From Rhodopseudomonas sp. (GTDB lineage: Bacteria; Pseudomonadota; Alphaproteobacteria; Rhizobiales; Xanthobacteraceae): a stretch of 64,000 nucleotides of DNA. The position numbers and the translations under genes were made by a program. Shown one piece after another: positions 54,394 through 64,000 of the stretch. Below the pieces are notes generated by a model. That model was not told the DNA's origin. It did not search any database and saw only the letters and a program-made list of their open reading frames with translations. How positions within the stretch are numbered: the first letter of the stretch is position 1; each line of letters starts with the position of its first letter. The stretch is taken from positions 669,228 to 733,227 of the forward strand of contig NZ_JACABA010000002.1 of NCBI RefSeq assembly GCF_013377015.1, given 5' to 3'.

Positions 54394-55305
54394 CTAGGCT
54401 TTAGCTCGCTTTTTCGTGACCTTTTTGGCGCTCTTTCCGACCTTGCCGGGCCTCTTGGCCGCCTTGCTCACTTTGGCAGCCTTGGCGACCTTGCGGGTCG
54501 CGGTCTTATCTGACGGCTTTTTCGCAGCCTTGGCCGCTGGTTTGACGGCTTTCCGGGCTGATTTTGCTGTCTTTTTGGCGCCAACAGCGGATTTCGCAGC
54601 CTTCTTGGCGGCCTTGCCGGCTGATTTCGGCGCGACTGGCTTCTTGGCGCCCTTGACCGCCGACGACGCCTGCTTGGCGGCCAGGGTCTTGCCGGCGGCC
54701 TTCTTGGCGGCATCCGCCGTCGTGACGGCCGACAGAATCCGATTGATCTCTTTGGTGACGTTTTCGATCGACATCATGCCATCGACCGTCAACAGCTTGC
54801 GCCGCTCCGAATAATAGTTGATCAGCGGCTCGGTCTGGGCGCGGTAGGCCGCCAGCCGCTTCGCGAGCGCCTCGGCGTTGTCGTCGGCGCGAACCTCTGC
54901 GCCGCGCGCCTTCATCTCCGCGACACGGGTCTCGACCCGCTGCAGCAATGCGCTCTCGTTGACGCGCAATTCAACCACGGCGTCGAGCTTGATGTGCTTC
55001 TTCTTCAACAGCGCATCGAGCGCCTCAGCCTGCGGCACGGTGCGCGGAAAGCCGTCGAGGATGAATCCGTTGGCGGCGTCCGGCTGGTCGATCCGGTCGG
55101 AAATGATGCCGATCACGACCTCGTCGGGCACCAGCCCGCCGCTGGCCATGACATCCTTGGCCTTCAGCCCGACCGGCGTTTCGGCGGCGACCGCAGCTCG
55201 CAGCATATCTCCCGTCGAGAGCTGGACGATGCCGAATCGCTCGACCAAACGCTGCGCCTGTGTTCCCTTGCCCGCCCCCGGCGGCCCGAGAAGGATCAAT
55301 CTCAT
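54394..55305 (-). CDS. adk: Adenylate kinase with long Lys/Ala-rich C-terminal tail
   Basis: A 303-residue protein. Residues 1-195 are a complete short-LID adenylate kinase: P-loop GPPGAGKGT (8-15), [30 protein letters not shown], and [20 protein letters not shown] in the LID/NMP region. It converts ATP and AMP to two ADP. From about residue 196 a roughly 108-residue tail of KKAAK, AKKPV and KSAGKAAKK units follows, like histone H1. Most adenylate kinases end near residue 190-220, so this is an unusual fusion. It overlaps secY by ATGA at 55302-55305. Confidence 0.95.
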   Translation of the reverse strand: MRLILLGPPGAGKGTQAQRLVERFGIVQLSTGDMLRAAVAAETPVGLKAKDVMASGGLVPDEVVIGIISDRIDQPDAANGFILDGFPRTVPQAEALDALLKKKHIKLDAVVELRVNESALLQRVETRVAEMKARGAEVRADDNAEALAKRLAAYRAQTEPLINYYSERRKLLTVDGMMSIENVTKEINRILSAVTTADAAKKAAGKTLAAKQASSAVKGAKKPVAPKSAGKAAKKAAKSAVGAKKTAKSARKAVKPAAKAAKKPSDKTATRKVAKAAKVSKAAKRPGKVGKSAKKVTKKRAKA

Positions 55306-56633
55306 TTCTTGCGGCCCCTCAACTTCGACTTCCTGATCAACCCTTCATATTGATGCGCCAGCAGGTAGCCCTGAACCTGGGCCACCGTATCCATCGTCAC
55401 GCTGACGACGATCAGGAGCGAAGTTCCGCCGAAATAGAACGGCACCGACGCGTAGGAAATCAGGATCTCCGGGATCAGACAGACGATCGCCAGATAGCCC
55501 GCGCCGAGCACCGTGATTCGCGACAGCACATAGTCGATATATTCCGCGGTGCGCTCACCGGGGCGAATGCCCGGGATGAAGCCGCCATGCTTCTTCAGAT
55601 TGTCGGCGGTCTCGGTCGGATTGAACACGATCGCCGTATAGAAGAACGCGAAGAACACGATCAGCGACAGGTACATGATCAGGAACAGCGGACGGCCGTG
55701 GCCGAGCTGGGTGGTGATCCACTGAAACCATTCCGGCCCCTTGCCGGCGTTGAAGTTCGCCACCGTGGTCGGCAACAGCAGCAGCGACGAGGCGAAGATC
55801 GGCGGAATCACGCCCGAGGTGTTCAGCTTCAGCGGCAGATGCGAGGACTGGCCCTCGAACATCTTGTTGCCGACCTGGCGCTTCGGATACTGGATCACCA
55901 ACCGGCGCTGCGCCCGCTCCATGAACACGATGAAGGCGATCACCACCACCGACATCGCGATCACGATCAGAATCAGGCCGGTGGACAACGCGCCCTGGCG
56001 GCCGAGCTCGAGCATGCTGGCGAGAGCCGACGGCAATTCGGCGACGATGCCGGCCAGAATGATCAGCGAGATGCCGTTGCCGATGCCGCGCGAAGTGATC
56101 TGCTCGCCGAGCCACATCAGGAACATGGTGCCGCCGGTCAGGGTGATCGCGGTCGACAGCCGGAAGAACAGGCCGGGATCGGCGACGACATTGCCGGCGC
56201 CTTCGAGGCCAACGGCGATGCCGTAAGACTGGAACGCGGCCAGAATCACGGTCAGATAGCGGGTGTACTGGTTGAGGGTCTTCCGGCCCGACTCGCCCTC
56301 TTTCTTCAGCGCCTCGAGCTGCGGCGACACCGTGGTCAGCAGCTGCACGATGATCGATGCCGAGATGTACGGCATGATGTTGAGCGCGAAGATCGCCATG
56401 CGGTGGATGCCGCCGCCGGCGAACATGTTGAACATGCCGAGAATGCCGCCGGCCTGCGACTTGAACACTTGCTCCCAGATGTTGGGATCGATGCCGGGCA
56501 GCGGAATGTAGGTGCCGAGCCGATAGACCAGCAGCGCGCCGAGCGTGAACCAGATGCGCTTCTTCAGTTCCTCGGCTTTTCCGAGCGCCGAAAAATTGAG
56601 GTTTGCCGCTAGTTGTTCTGCTGCAGAGACCAT
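55302..56633 (-). CDS. secY: Protein translocase subunit SecY
   Basis: A 443-residue, ten-helix membrane channel of the SecYEG translocon. Diagnostic parts include [60 protein letters not shown] and [20 protein letters not shown]. It ends [21 protein letters not shown] precedes the start. It lies between rplO and adk, as in the spc operon, and its stop overlaps the adk start. Confidence 0.98.
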   Translation of the reverse strand: MVSAAEQLAANLNFSALGKAEELKKRIWFTLGALLVYRLGTYIPLPGIDPNIWEQVFKSQAGGILGMFNMFAGGGIHRMAIFALNIMPYISASIIVQLLTTVSPQLEALKKEGESGRKTLNQYTRYLTVILAAFQSYGIAVGLEGAGNVVADPGLFFRLSTAITLTGGTMFLMWLGEQITSRGIGNGISLIILAGIVAELPSALASMLELGRQGALSTGLILIVIAMSVVVIAFIVFMERAQRRLVIQYPKRQVGNKMFEGQSSHLPLKLNTSGVIPPIFASSLLLLPTTVANFNAGKGPEWFQWITTQLGHGRPLFLIMYLSLIVFFAFFYTAIVFNPTETADNLKKHGGFIPGIRPGERTAEYIDYVLSRITVLGAGYLAIVCLIPEILISYASVPFYFGGTSLLIVVSVTMDTVAQVQGYLLAHQYEGLIRKSKLRGRKK

Positions 56634-56782
56634 AATCGGCTTTCTCCTGCGCCGCTCGCACCGCGATGCCCCGGACAGCGGGGCATCCAGTCAACGCCGG
56701 ACTTCAATTTGGTGCGGGCTGAGCGAAAAATCCACCGTCCCGGCTGCGCCGGCGCCGGTTTTCACCGGCGATGACGCGGAAG

Positions 56783-57271
56783 TTACGCGGCCTCGCCTTC
56801 GTCCTTCTTCTTCGGTGCGATAATCGTCACCGTGCCACCGGCCTTCTCAATCGCGGCGATCGCGGTCTTGGTCGCGCCGTGCACCTCGAGCGTCAGCTTC
56901 GAGGTCACTTCACCCCGGCCGAGCAGCCGCACGCCATCCTTGGCGCGGCGGATCACGCCGGCCTTGACCAGCGAATCGGCGTTGATGGTGCCAGACGCGT
57001 CGATGGTCTTGGCGTTGATCGCGTCCTGCAGCCGGTCGAGATTGATCTCGGCGAATTCGAGCCGGAAGATGTTGGTGAAGCCGCGCTTCGGCAGCCGCCG
57101 ATGCAACGGCATCTGGCCGCCTTCGAAGCCCTTGATCCGTACGCCGGAGCGCGCGGTCTGGCCCTTGCCGCCACGGCCTGCTGTCTTGCCCTTGCCGGAG
57201 CCGATGCCACGGCCGACGCGCATGCGCTTCTTGCGCGAGCCGGCATTGTCGGCGATATCGCTGAGCTTCAT
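56783..57271 (-). CDS. rplO: 50S ribosomal protein L15
   Basis: A 162-residue protein starting [20 protein letters not shown], with [20 protein letters not shown] and [18 protein letters not shown]. These glycine-rich loops are typical of L15, a late assembly protein of the large subunit. Ends KKKDEGEAA. It follows rpmD by 12 bases. Confidence 0.98.
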   Translation of the reverse strand: MKLSDIADNAGSRKKRMRVGRGIGSGKGKTAGRGGKGQTARSGVRIKGFEGGQMPLHRRLPKRGFTNIFRLEFAEINLDRLQDAINAKTIDASGTINADSLVKAGVIRRAKDGVRLLGRGEVTSKLTLEVHGATKTAIAAIEKAGGTVTIIAPKKKDEGEAA

Positions 57272-57283
57272 CGCCCTGTCTCC

Positions 57284-57478
57284 TTATTTCTCGTCGACGA
57301 CGCGGACGAGGTGTTGAACCTTGGCGATCATGCCGCGAACCGCAGGCGTGTCCTGCAATTCGGTGACGCGACCGATCTTGTTGAGCTTGAGGCCGATCAG
57401 CGTCTCGCGCTGCGAGTGATGGCGGCGGATCGCGCTGCCGGTCTGCTCGACCTTGATCGTCTTTGCGGCGTTTGCCAT
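57284..57478 (-). CDS. rpmD: 50S ribosomal protein L30
   Basis: A 64-residue protein ([20 protein letters not shown]). [20 protein letters not shown] is the family core. ATG at 57478 has GGAG eight bases upstream; in-frame ATG at 57484 and an earlier start are less well placed. Between rpsE and rplO. Confidence 0.96.
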   Translation of the reverse strand: MANAAKTIKVEQTGSAIRRHHSQRETLIGLKLNKIGRVTELQDTPAVRGMIAKVQHLVRVVDEK

Positions 57479-57513
57479 CGTCATAACTCCACGGCGCACA
57501 CGCGCCCTCTTGA

Positions 57514-58086
57514 TTATTCGGCAACAACCTCGGCGTCGCCACCGACCCGGCGCGACTGCAAGGTGGACACCTTGATGTTGCGGCGAGCCGCGACCGAACG
57601 CGGCGAATCCTGATGCTTCAGCGCGTCGAAGGTGGCGCGAACCATGTTGTAGGGGTTCGACGAACCGATCGACTTCGCCACCACGTCCTGGATGCCGAGC
57701 GTCTCGAACACCGCGCGCATCGGGCCGCCGGCGATGATGCCGGTACCCGCTGGCGCCGCGCGCAAATACACCCTGCCCGCGCCATGACGGCCGGCAATGT
57801 CGTGATGCAGCGTGCGACCCTCGCGCAGAGCGACGCGCGTCAGGTTGCGTTTCGCCGACTCGGTGGCCTTGCGGATCGCTTCCGGCACTTCGCGCGCCTT
57901 GCCGTGTCCGAAACCGACCCGGCCCTTCTGATCGCCGATCACGACCAGCGCGGCGAAGCCGAAGCGCTTGCCGCCCTTGACGACCTTTGCCACCCGGTTG
58001 ATGTGGACGAGCTTGTCGACGAATTCACTGTCGCGCTCTTCCCGACCACCCCTGTGGCCTCCACCGCGTTCGCGTTCACCTGCCAT
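57514..58086 (-). CDS. rpsE: 30S ribosomal protein S5
   Basis: A 190-residue protein. After a polar N-terminus ([14 protein letters not shown]), the S5 domains show [40 protein letters not shown] and [20 protein letters not shown]. It maintains decoding fidelity on the small subunit. The longer frame from 58098 uses TTG and is rejected. Confidence 0.97.
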   Translation of the reverse strand: MAGERERGGGHRGGREERDSEFVDKLVHINRVAKVVKGGKRFGFAALVVIGDQKGRVGFGHGKAREVPEAIRKATESAKRNLTRVALREGRTLHHDIAGRHGAGRVYLRAAPAGTGIIAGGPMRAVFETLGIQDVVAKSIGSSNPYNMVRATFDALKHQDSPRSVAARRNIKVSTLQSRRVGGDAEVVAE

Positions 58087-58148
58087 GGTGTTTTCCAATC
58101 TTTGCGAGGCTCACGCCCCAATCCTGGTGCTCGTTCAATTCCAAAACC

Positions 58149-58511
58149 TCAGAAGCTCAGACCGCTTTCGCGGGCCGCATCGGCCAGCGCCTTGACGCGG
58201 CCGTGATAGAGATAGCCGCCGCGGTCGAACACGACTTCGGTGACGCCATTCTTCACCGCGCGTTCCGCCAGCAGCTTGCCCACCGCCTTGGCGGCGTCGA
58301 TGTTGGCGCCGGTGTTGCCGGTGTCGCGCATCGACTTCTCCAGCGAGGACGCCGACGCAAGGGTCTCGCCCTTGAGGTCGTCGATGACCTGCGCATAGAT
58401 GTGCTTCGACGAGCGGAACACCGACAGCCGCGGACGGCCGTTGGCGATCCGGCGCAGCGACGCCCTCACGCGATTCTTGCGCCGGGCATTCGTGATCTTG
58501 AGTTTCGACAT
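58149..58511 (-). CDS. rplR: 50S ribosomal protein L18
   Basis: A 120-residue protein with [32 protein letters not shown] and [20 protein letters not shown], all typical of L18, which binds 5S rRNA. It lies between rplF and rpsE in the expected order. Confidence 0.97.
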   Translation of the reverse strand: MSKLKITNARRKNRVRASLRRIANGRPRLSVFRSSKHIYAQVIDDLKGETLASASSLEKSMRDTGNTGANIDAAKAVGKLLAERAVKNGVTEVVFDRGGYLYHGRVKALADAARESGLSF

Positions 58512-58522
58512 GACCGGCTCCG

Positions 58523-59056
58523 TTACTTCTTCTTGCCTTCCTTGCGGAAGATAAATTCGTCGGAATAGCGTACGCCCTTGCCCTTGTAGGGCTCCGGCGG
58601 CCGATAGCTGCGGATTTCCGCGGCGACCTGGCCGACACGCTGCGAATCGTTGCCCGAAATGAAGATCTCGGTCGGCTTCGGCACCGTGATGGTGATGCCA
58701 TCCGGGATGTCGTAAACCACGTCGTGGCTGTAGCCGAGCGCGAGCTGCAGCTTCTTGCCCTGCAGCGCGGCGCGGTAGCCGACGCCGGTGATGTCGAGCT
58801 TCTTCTCGAAGCCCTTGGTGACGCCCAGCGCCAGGTTGGCGATCTGGGCGCGCGCGGTGCCGTACATCGCCTGGGCGCGGTTGGTCTCGAACCGCGGCGC
58901 GACCTTGACCTCGCCGTTTTCGAACTTCACATCGACATCGTCGTGCACGATGAACTGAAGCTGGCCCTTCGGCCCCTTCATCTTGACGGTCTGTCCCTCG
59001 ACCGTCGCGGTCACACCCGACGGGACCGGGACGGGCTTCTTGCCAACGCGTGACAT
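58523..59056 (-). CDS. rplF: 50S ribosomal protein L6
   Basis: A 177-residue protein from [20 protein letters not shown], with two L6 repeats and the end signature [20 protein letters not shown]. It sits near the GTPase-associated centre. ATG at 59056 is used; the frame to 59104 adds 16 residues unlike the family. Confidence 0.97.
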   Translation of the reverse strand: MSRVGKKPVPVPSGVTATVEGQTVKMKGPKGQLQFIVHDDVDVKFENGEVKVAPRFETNRAQAMYGTARAQIANLALGVTKGFEKKLDITGVGYRAALQGKKLQLALGYSHDVVYDIPDGITITVPKPTEIFISGNDSQRVGQVAAEIRSYRPPEPYKGKGVRYSDEFIFRKEGKKK

Positions 59057-59069
59057 GATCGATCCTTCC

Positions 59070-59468
59070 TCAGAACACCGTGAAGAGAACTTCACCGCCC
59101 ACATTCGCGTCGCGCGCGTCGTGGTCGGCCATGATTCCCTTGGGCGTCGATAATACCGAAATGCCGAGACCGTTCTTCACGCGCGGCAGGTTCTTGACCG
59201 ACGCGTAGACACGACGTCCCGGCTTGGAAACCCGTTCGATCTCGCGGATCACGGGCTCGCCGTCGAAATACTTCAGCTCGATCTCGAGCTCGCTGCGGCC
59301 GGAGGCGTGCTCGACGCTGGCGTAGCCACGGATGTAGCCCTCGCTCTTCAGCACTTCGAGAACGTTGGCGCGCATCTTCGAACCCGGGGTCGAAACCTTG
59401 GGCTTGGCGCGCATCTGCGCGTTGCGGATACGGGTGATGAGATCGCTGATCGGATCGTGCGTTGACAT
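59070..59468 (-). CDS. rpsH: 30S ribosomal protein S8
   Basis: A 132-residue protein starting [20 protein letters not shown]. It ends in [20 protein letters not shown] and [11 protein letters not shown], the S8 signature. S8 is an early 16S-binding protein and in E. coli represses the spc operon; that role here is not tested. Between rpsN and rplF. Confidence 0.98.
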   Translation of the reverse strand: MSTHDPISDLITRIRNAQMRAKPKVSTPGSKMRANVLEVLKSEGYIRGYASVEHASGRSELEIELKYFDGEPVIREIERVSKPGRRVYASVKNLPRVKNGLGISVLSTPKGIMADHDARDANVGGEVLFTVF

Positions 59469-59478
59469 GCCCGCCCCC

Positions 59479-59784
59479 TTACCAGCTGGACTTCACGAGA
59501 CCCGGAACCAGGCCTCTGGAGCCGAGATCGCGGATCGCGATACGGCTGAGCTTGTTCAGCCGGTAGACCGAGCGAGCGCGGCCGGTGATCTCGCAACGGT
59601 TGCGGATCCGGGTCGCCGACGAATTGCGCGGCATCTCCGACAGCTTCAGCGTCGCCGCGAAGCGCTCTTCCATCGGCAGCGTCTTGTCGGCGATGATGGC
59701 CTTCAGCCGCGCACGCTTCGGCGCGGCGTTCTTGGTCATTCTCTTCCGACGGTTGTTCTTCTCGATCGAACTCTTCTTTGCCAT
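59479..59784 (-). CDS. rpsN: 30S ribosomal protein S14
   Basis: A 101-residue protein, [20 protein letters not shown], with [20 protein letters not shown]. It is the long, zinc-free form of S14, lacking the CxxC pairs of the zinc-ribbon type, as usual in proteobacteria. Between rplE and rpsH. Confidence 0.98.
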   Translation of the reverse strand: MAKKSSIEKNNRRKRMTKNAAPKRARLKAIIADKTLPMEERFAATLKLSEMPRNSSATRIRNRCEITGRARSVYRLNKLSRIAIRDLGSRGLVPGLVKSSW

Positions 59785-59842
59785 GCTTGGCTCCTGGGTT
59801 TCCGCGTTTGAGGTGCAGATCAGCTCGAAGCTGTTCAGCGTC

Positions 59843-60400
59843 TCACTGCCGGAACGGGAAATTGAATGCGGTCAACAGGGCGCGCGCCTCGTCGTCGGTG
59901 GTCGCAGTGGTGCACACCGTGACGTCCATGCCCCATGTTTCCCCCATCTTGTCGAAATCGATTTCGGGGAAAATGATGTGCTCCTTGATGCCGAGCGAGT
60001 AGTTACCGCGGCCATCGAAGCTCTTCGGATTGAGGCCACGGAAATCTCGGACGCGCGGCAACGCGACGTTGATGAGGCGGTCGATGAACTCGTACATCTT
60101 GGCCTTGCGCAACGTGACCTTGGCACCGATCGGCTGATTCTCACGCAGCTTGAAGGTCGCGATCGCGACCCGCGAGAAGGTGATGATCGGCTTCTGGCCG
60201 GCGATCAGCGCGAGGTCGGCGGCTGCCGTCTCGGCTTTCTTGCGGTCGTTGACGGCCTCGCCGATGCCCATGTTGAGCACGACCTTGTCGAGCCGCGGCA
60301 CCTGCATGACATTGGCATAGCCGAACTGTTCGGTCAGCTTGCCGCGAATTTCCCGGTCGAATTGTTCGCGAAGACGCGGAACGTAGGCGGTCTCAGACAT
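59843..60400 (-). CDS. rplE: 50S ribosomal protein L5
   Basis: A 185-residue protein, [20 protein letters not shown], with [20 protein letters not shown] and [20 protein letters not shown]. It binds 5S rRNA and contacts the P-site tRNA. ATG at 60400 gives family length and overlaps the end of rplX by 8 bases. Confidence 0.97.
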   Translation of the reverse strand: MSETAYVPRLREQFDREIRGKLTEQFGYANVMQVPRLDKVVLNMGIGEAVNDRKKAETAAADLALIAGQKPIITFSRVAIATFKLRENQPIGAKVTLRKAKMYEFIDRLINVALPRVRDFRGLNPKSFDGRGNYSLGIKEHIIFPEIDFDKMGETWGMDVTVCTTATTDDEARALLTAFNFPFRQ

Positions 60401-60707
60401 CGATCTCTGCTCCCGAGCGTTTGGCGATGCGCACCTTCTTGCCATCCGCATGAATCTTGAACCCGACGCGGGTCGGCTTGCCGTCCTTGCCGACGATCGC
60501 GATGTTGGACAGGTGGATCGGCGCCTCTTTCGAGATGATGCCGCCTTCCTGAGCCTGGGTCTGCTTCTGATGCTTCTTGACGAGGTTGACGCCGCGGACC
60601 AGCGCCTTGTTGTCGGTGGGACGCACCTCGAACACCTCGCCGGTGCGACCCTTGTCGCGACCGTTCAGCACGATAACCTTGTCGCCTTTCCGGATCTTGG
60701 CAGCCAT
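60393..60707 (-). CDS. rplX: 50S ribosomal protein L24
   Basis: A 104-residue protein, [20 protein letters not shown], with a KOW motif at the start and [20 protein letters not shown]. It helps nucleate large-subunit assembly. The ATG at 60707 touches the stop codon of rplN, and its own 3' end overlaps rplE. Confidence 0.97.
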   Translation of the reverse strand: MAAKIRKGDKVIVLNGRDKGRTGEVFEVRPTDNKALVRGVNLVKKHQKQTQAQEGGIISKEAPIHLSNIAIVGKDGKPTRVGFKIHADGKKVRIAKRSGAEIDV

Positions 60708-61075
60708 CACAGCACCTCCGGCGCGAGTGAAATGATCTTCATGTGGTTCTTGGCGCGCAGCTCGCGCGGCACCGGCCCGAAAATGCGGGTACCGATCGGC
60801 TCGGACTGATTGTTGATCAGCACGGCGGCGTTGCGGTCGAACCGGATGACGGAACCGTCGGCGCGACGGATGTCCTTGCGGACCCGCACCACCACGGCCT
60901 TCATCACGTCGCCCTTCTTCACCTTCCCTCGCGGGATGGCTTCCTTGATCGACACGACAATGACGTCGCCAACGGTGGCATACCGGCGCTTGGAACCCCC
61001 AATCACCTTAATGCACATGACACGGCGTGCGCCTGAATTATCGGCCACGTCGAGGTTGGTCTGCATCTGAATCAT
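60707..61075 (-). CDS. rplN: 50S ribosomal protein L14
   Basis: A 122-residue protein, [20 protein letters not shown], with [20 protein letters not shown] and [20 protein letters not shown], all diagnostic of L14, which bridges to the small subunit. It overlaps rplX by one base. A gap of 62 bases separates it from rpsQ. Confidence 0.98.
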   Translation of the reverse strand: MIQMQTNLDVADNSGARRVMCIKVIGGSKRRYATVGDVIVVSIKEAIPRGKVKKGDVMKAVVVRVRKDIRRADGSVIRFDRNAAVLINNQSEPIGTRIFGPVPRELRAKNHMKIISLAPEVL

Positions 61076-61137
61076 TGATGCACCTCGTCCTCTTTCTGAT
61101 GCGCAAAGTCGCGCTTAACTGGTGCGCAAGTCGCGCT

Positions 61138-61386
61138 TTAGGCGGTTTTCTTCTGCTCGCCCCGGACCACGGTCCAGCGCTTCAACTTCGAGATCGGCTT
61201 GCTCTCCTCGATCCACACCATGTCGCCCGGCTTGAACTGATTGTCCTCGTCGTGGGCATGGTAGTTCTTCGAGCGGCGGATGGTCTTCTTGTAGATCGGA
61301 TGGGTGAAGCGGCGATCGACCCGCACCACCACCGTCTTGGCTTGCTTGTCGCTGACGACCACGCCCTGCAGCGTACGTTTCGGCAT
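61138..61386 (-). CDS. rpsQ: 30S ribosomal protein S17
   Basis: An 82-residue protein, [20 protein letters not shown], with [20 protein letters not shown] and [20 protein letters not shown], the S17 OB-fold signature. Between rpmC and rplN. Confidence 0.98.
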   Translation of the reverse strand: MPKRTLQGVVVSDKQAKTVVVRVDRRFTHPIYKKTIRRSKNYHAHDEDNQFKPGDMVWIEESKPISKLKRWTVVRGEQKKTA

Positions 61387-61396
61387 GTCGAATCCC

Positions 61397-61606
61397 TTAC
61401 TTCGTCTTCGCGTCGCGCTTCTGCGCGGCGACGGTCTTGATGCGGGCGATGTCGCGGCGGGCTTCGCGCAGCCGCGAGGTGTTCTCGAGCTGCCCGGTGG
61501 CGCGCTGGAACCGCAGGTTGAAGCGCTCCTTTTTCAGATTGAGGACGGCGTCGTCCATCTGATCGGGGCTCATCGCGCGGATATCGGCGGTTTTCAAATC
61601 GGCCAT
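61397..61606 (-). CDS. rpmC: 50S ribosomal protein L29
   Basis: A 69-residue protein, [20 protein letters not shown], with [20 protein letters not shown], the L29 helical hairpin at the tunnel exit. ATG at 61606 has AGGAT at a workable distance; the upstream ATG at 61615 lies too close to it. Confidence 0.96.
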   Translation of the reverse strand: MADLKTADIRAMSPDQMDDAVLNLKKERFNLRFQRATGQLENTSRLREARRDIARIKTVAAQKRDAKTK

Positions 61607-61616
61607 GGTCGTCATC

Positions 61617-62030
61617 CTACTCCGCAATGCGCGTGACGAAGCGCGTCTTGATCGGCAGCTTGGCGGCAGCGAGCGTGAACGCTTCCTTGGCGGTCTGCAT
61701 CGTAACGCCGTCGACCTCGAAGATCACCCGGCCAGGCTTGACGCGGGCGACCCACAATTCCGGGGTACCCTTGCCGGAGCCCATCCGGACTTCGGCGGGC
61801 TTCTTCGACACCGGCACGTCCGGAAAGATCCGGATCCAGACCCGGCCGGCACGCTTCATGTGACGCGTCAGCGCACGACGGGCGGCCTCGATCTGGCGGG
61901 CGGTGATACGCTCGGGTGCCATCGCCTTCAGCCCAAACTGGCCGAACGCCAATGTCGCGCCCGAGGTCGCAACGCCGTGAATCCGGCCTTTGTGCGCCTT
62001 GCGGAACTTGGTCTTCTTTGGTTGCATCAT
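61617..62030 (-). CDS. rplP: 50S ribosomal protein L16
   Basis: A 137-residue protein starting [20 protein letters not shown], with [20 protein letters not shown] and [21 protein letters not shown]16 organises the A-site region of the large subunit. Either of two adjacent methionines may be the start. Confidence 0.98.
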   Translation of the reverse strand: MMQPKKTKFRKAHKGRIHGVATSGATLAFGQFGLKAMAPERITARQIEAARRALTRHMKRAGRVWIRIFPDVPVSKKPAEVRMGSGKGTPELWVARVKPGRVIFEVDGVTMQTAKEAFTLAAAKLPIKTRFVTRIAE

Positions 62031-62058
62031 GGCTTACGCCCTCAAACCTTCTAATCGA

Positions 62059-62757
62059 TCAAGCGGCGTCGCGACGCGGCCGGGAATTGTCGCCCTCGGC
62101 CATGCGCTTGTCCTGGGCCATCGGATCGTGCTCAAGGATTTCACCCTTGAAGATCCAGACCTTGACGCCGCAAGTGCCGAATGTGGTGAACGCGGTGGCG
62201 ACACCGTAATCAATGTCGGCGCGCAGCGTATGCAGCGGCACGCGACCTTCGCGATACCATTCCATCCGCGCGATTTCGGCGCCGCCGAGACGGCCCGAGC
62301 AGTTGATCCGAATGCCCTCGGCGCCAAGACGCATCGCCGACTGCACGGCGCGCTTCATGGCGCGGCGGAATGCGACGCGGCGCTCAAGCTGCTGCGCGAT
62401 CGATTCGGCGACCAGCGTGGCATCGAGCTCCGGCTTGCGGATTTCGACGATGTTGATGACGACGTCGGACGCGGTGATGTCGGCGACCTTCTTGCGCAAC
62501 TTGTCGATGTCCGCGCCCTTCTTGCCGATCACGACGCCCGGACGCGCGGAATGGATCGTCACGCGGCACTTCTTGTGCGGGCGCTCGATGATGATCTTGG
62601 CGACCGCCGCCTGCTTCAACTCCTTGTGCAGGATCTCGCGGATCTTGACGTCCTCGTGCAGCAGCTTGCCGTATTCGTTCTTGCCGGCGTACCAACGGGA
62701 ATCCCAGGTCCGGTTGATGCCGAGACGCAGCCCGATTGGATTGATCTTTTGACCCAT
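62059..62757 (-). CDS. rpsC: 30S ribosomal protein S3
   Basis: A 232-residue protein, [20 protein letters not shown], with a KH domain ([20 protein letters not shown]) and the C-terminal [20 protein letters not shown]. It lines the mRNA entry channel. GGGAGA precedes ATG 62757; the longer frame to 62985 is rejected. Confidence 0.98.
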   Translation of the reverse strand: MGQKINPIGLRLGINRTWDSRWYAGKNEYGKLLHEDVKIREILHKELKQAAVAKIIIERPHKKCRVTIHSARPGVVIGKKGADIDKLRKKVADITASDVVINIVEIRKPELDATLVAESIAQQLERRVAFRRAMKRAVQSAMRLGAEGIRINCSGRLGGAEIARMEWYREGRVPLHTLRADIDYGVATAFTTFGTCGVKVWIFKGEILEHDPMAQDKRMAEGDNSRPRRDAA

Positions 62758-62780
62758 CGAAAGTCTCCCGCGCCTTGGCG

Positions 62781-63167
62781 TTAAGCGCTTGCTTCGGCTT
62801 CGACCTGACGAACGACAATCGTCAGCTGCGCGAATGGTTTGAAAATACGGCCCGAACGGCCACGGCCGCGCGGTGAGAAACGCTTCATCACAATGCCCTT
62901 GCCGACGTGGGCCTCGGACACGATCAGCGCATCGACATCGAGGTCGTGATTGTTTTCCGCGTTGGCGATCGCGGACTCCAGGCACTTCTTGACGTCGACC
63001 GCGATCCGCTTGCGCGAGAACTGCAGGTCGGCGAGCGCAGCCGCGGCCTTGCGGCCACGGATCAGTTGCGCGACGAGATTCAGCTTCTGCGGGCTGACCC
63101 GCAGCATCCGGGCAATCGCCTTGGCCTCGTTTTCCGGGAGGCTGCGTTCGCGCTTTGGTTTGCTCAT
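62781..63167 (-). CDS. rplV: 50S ribosomal protein L22
   Basis: A 128-residue protein with [20 protein letters not shown] and [29 protein letters not shown], the L22 loop region that extends into the exit tunnel. GAGGA precedes the start. Between rpsS and rpsC. Confidence 0.98.
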   Translation of the reverse strand: MSKPKRERSLPENEAKAIARMLRVSPQKLNLVAQLIRGRKAAAALADLQFSRKRIAVDVKKCLESAIANAENNHDLDVDALIVSEAHVGKGIVMKRFSPRGRGRSGRIFKPFAQLTIVVRQVEAEASA

Positions 63168-63177
63168 GGCTTAGTCC

Positions 63178-63456
63178 TCAACCCTTCTTGGCTTTCTTGT
63201 CGCCCGAATGGCCGTGGAAGGTCCGGGTCGGCGAGAACTCGCCGAACTTGTGACCCACCATTTCCTCGTTGACCGACACCGGCACGTGCTTCTGGCCGTT
63301 GTAGACGCCGAACACCAGACCGACGAATTGCGGCAGGATGGTCGAGCGACGGCTCCAAATCTTGATCACGTCATGACGACCCGAGGCGCGCGCAACATCT
63401 GCCTTCTTCAGCAGAGAGCCTTCGACGAACGGGCCTTTCCAGACTGAGCGAACCAT
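63178..63456 (-). CDS. rpsS: 30S ribosomal protein S19
   Basis: A 92-residue protein, [20 protein letters not shown], with [20 protein letters not shown] and [20 protein letters not shown], the S19 signature. It contacts the A-site finger at the head of the small subunit. Between rplB and rplV. Confidence 0.98.
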   Translation of the reverse strand: MVRSVWKGPFVEGSLLKKADVARASGRHDVIKIWSRRSTILPQFVGLVFGVYNGQKHVPVSVNEEMVGHKFGEFSPTRTFHGHSGDKKAKKG

Positions 63457-63468
63457 GTCCGGCGTTCC

Positions 63469-64000
63469 TTACTTCTTCTTCCGCTTGTGGCGGCTGATGA
63501 GAATGAATTTGTTGGTCGACTTGTTCGAACGTGTCTTCTTGCCCTTGGTCGGCTTGCCCCACGGCGTCACCGGGTGGCGGCCGCCCGAGGTGCGGCCTTC
63601 GCCGCCGCCGTGCGGATGGTCGACCGGGTTCATCGAGACGCCGCGGTTATGCGGCTTGCGGCCGAGCCAGCGGTTACGACCGGCCTTGCCGATCGAGATG
63701 TTCATGTGATCCGGGTTCGACACCGCACCGATCGTCGCGGTGCAGCGGCCGTGAACCAGGCGCTGCTCGCCCGAATTCAGCCGGACGATGACGTAGTCGT
63801 GGTCGCGGCCGACCAGCTGGGCGTAAGTCCCGGCCGAACGGGCGATCTGGCCACCCTTGCCGATCTTCAGCTCGACGTTGTGGATGATGGTGCCGATCGG
63901 CATGTTGCCGAGCGGCATGACGTTGCCGGGCTTCACGTCGACGTAGTTGCCGGCGATCACCTGGTCGCCGACGGCGAGACGTTGCGGCGCCAGGATATAG
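63469..64000 (-). CDS. rplB: 50S ribosomal protein L2 (N-terminus beyond the window)
   Basis: The C-terminal 176 residues of L2; the frame is open to the window edge, so the start is outside. [40 protein letters not shown], and [20 protein letters not shown] with the conserved histidine near the peptidyl-transferase centre identify it. It ends [13 protein letters not shown]. First gene of the block visible here; it precedes rpsS. Confidence 0.98.
   Translation of the reverse strand, partial: YILAPQRLAVGDQVIAGNYVDVKPGNVMPLGNMPIGTIIHNVELKIGKGGQIARSAGTYAQLVGRDHDYVIVRLNSGEQRLVHGRCTATIGAVSNPDHMNISIGKAGRNRWLGRKPHNRGVSMNPVDHPHGGGEGRTSGGRHPVTPWGKPTKGKKTRSNKSTNKFILISRHKRKKK

Noticed and set aside
1-64000. 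CRISPR array, prophage or insertion sequence
   Set aside because: No regularly spaced direct repeats, transposase, integrase or phage structural genes were recognised. The only strong signs of transfer are the AT-rich SIR2 island and the TA remnants.

Overview
The window looks like chromosome from a GC-rich alphaproteobacterium of the Bradyrhizobium/Rhodopseudomonas group (Nitrobacteraceae). This rests on the ribosomal and SecY/RpoA proteins, an alphaproteobacterial LexA box (GAAC-N7-GAAC), single-Cache chemoreceptors, and families common in these genomes such as DUF4260, an ATP12 chaperone and an FliK/FlhB-tail pair. A Rhodopseudomonas palustris-like strain is my best guess. It is an inference; no database was consulted.

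Layout. 1-8.5 kb: the tail of a histone-H1-like protein, an EamA exporter, glutathione-dependent formaldehyde dehydrogenase (frmA), small membrane or secreted proteins, tRNA-Arg(UCG), a Crp/Fnr regulator, a membrane-embedded spermidine-synthase-like protein, a two-gene unit behind a perfect SOS box, and a GrlR-like protein. 8.6-13.3 kb: a chemoreceptor and a PAS sensor kinase. 13.5-23.3 kb: minus-strand metabolic genes (EamA, NUDIX, DapA-like) and a fatty-acid-type cluster of SDR dehydrogenase, MaoC hydratase, DUF35 protein, SCP-x-like thiolase and a fused indolepyruvate ferredoxin oxidoreductase. Together these could run hydration, oxidation and thiolysis of an unusual acyl-CoA. 23.7-34.3 kb: mixed accessory genes, including a secreted GDPD, a HigA-like antitoxin with a decayed second copy, an orphan Flp pilin, pccB and a class D beta-lactamase.

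34.5-40 kb: an FliK/FlhB-tail pair, ATP12 and an RluA-type pseudouridine synthase with a long basic N-terminal tail, then about 600 bp with no convincing gene. 40.1-42.8 kb: an AT-rich island (about 48% GC in one sampled line, against about two thirds GC in the surroundings) that carries one large gene. It encodes a SIR2-domain protein joined to a P-loop NTPase and a helical C-terminus, the architecture of an abortive-infection anti-phage protein. This is the most interesting locus in the window.

42.9-51.5 kb: a methyltransferase, a YjbQ-family protein, an outer-membrane-like protein, a second chemoreceptor (PAS plus Cache), the overlapping degQ-rarA pair and an MDR oxidoreductase. 51.6-64 kb: the conserved S10-spc-alpha ribosomal block on the minus strand, from rplB (cut by the window edge) through secY, adk and rpoA to rplQ, closed by a clear intrinsic terminator. 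The adenylate kinase has a roughly 108-residue Lys/Ala-rich tail. At least three kinds of palindromic intergenic repeat are scattered through the window.
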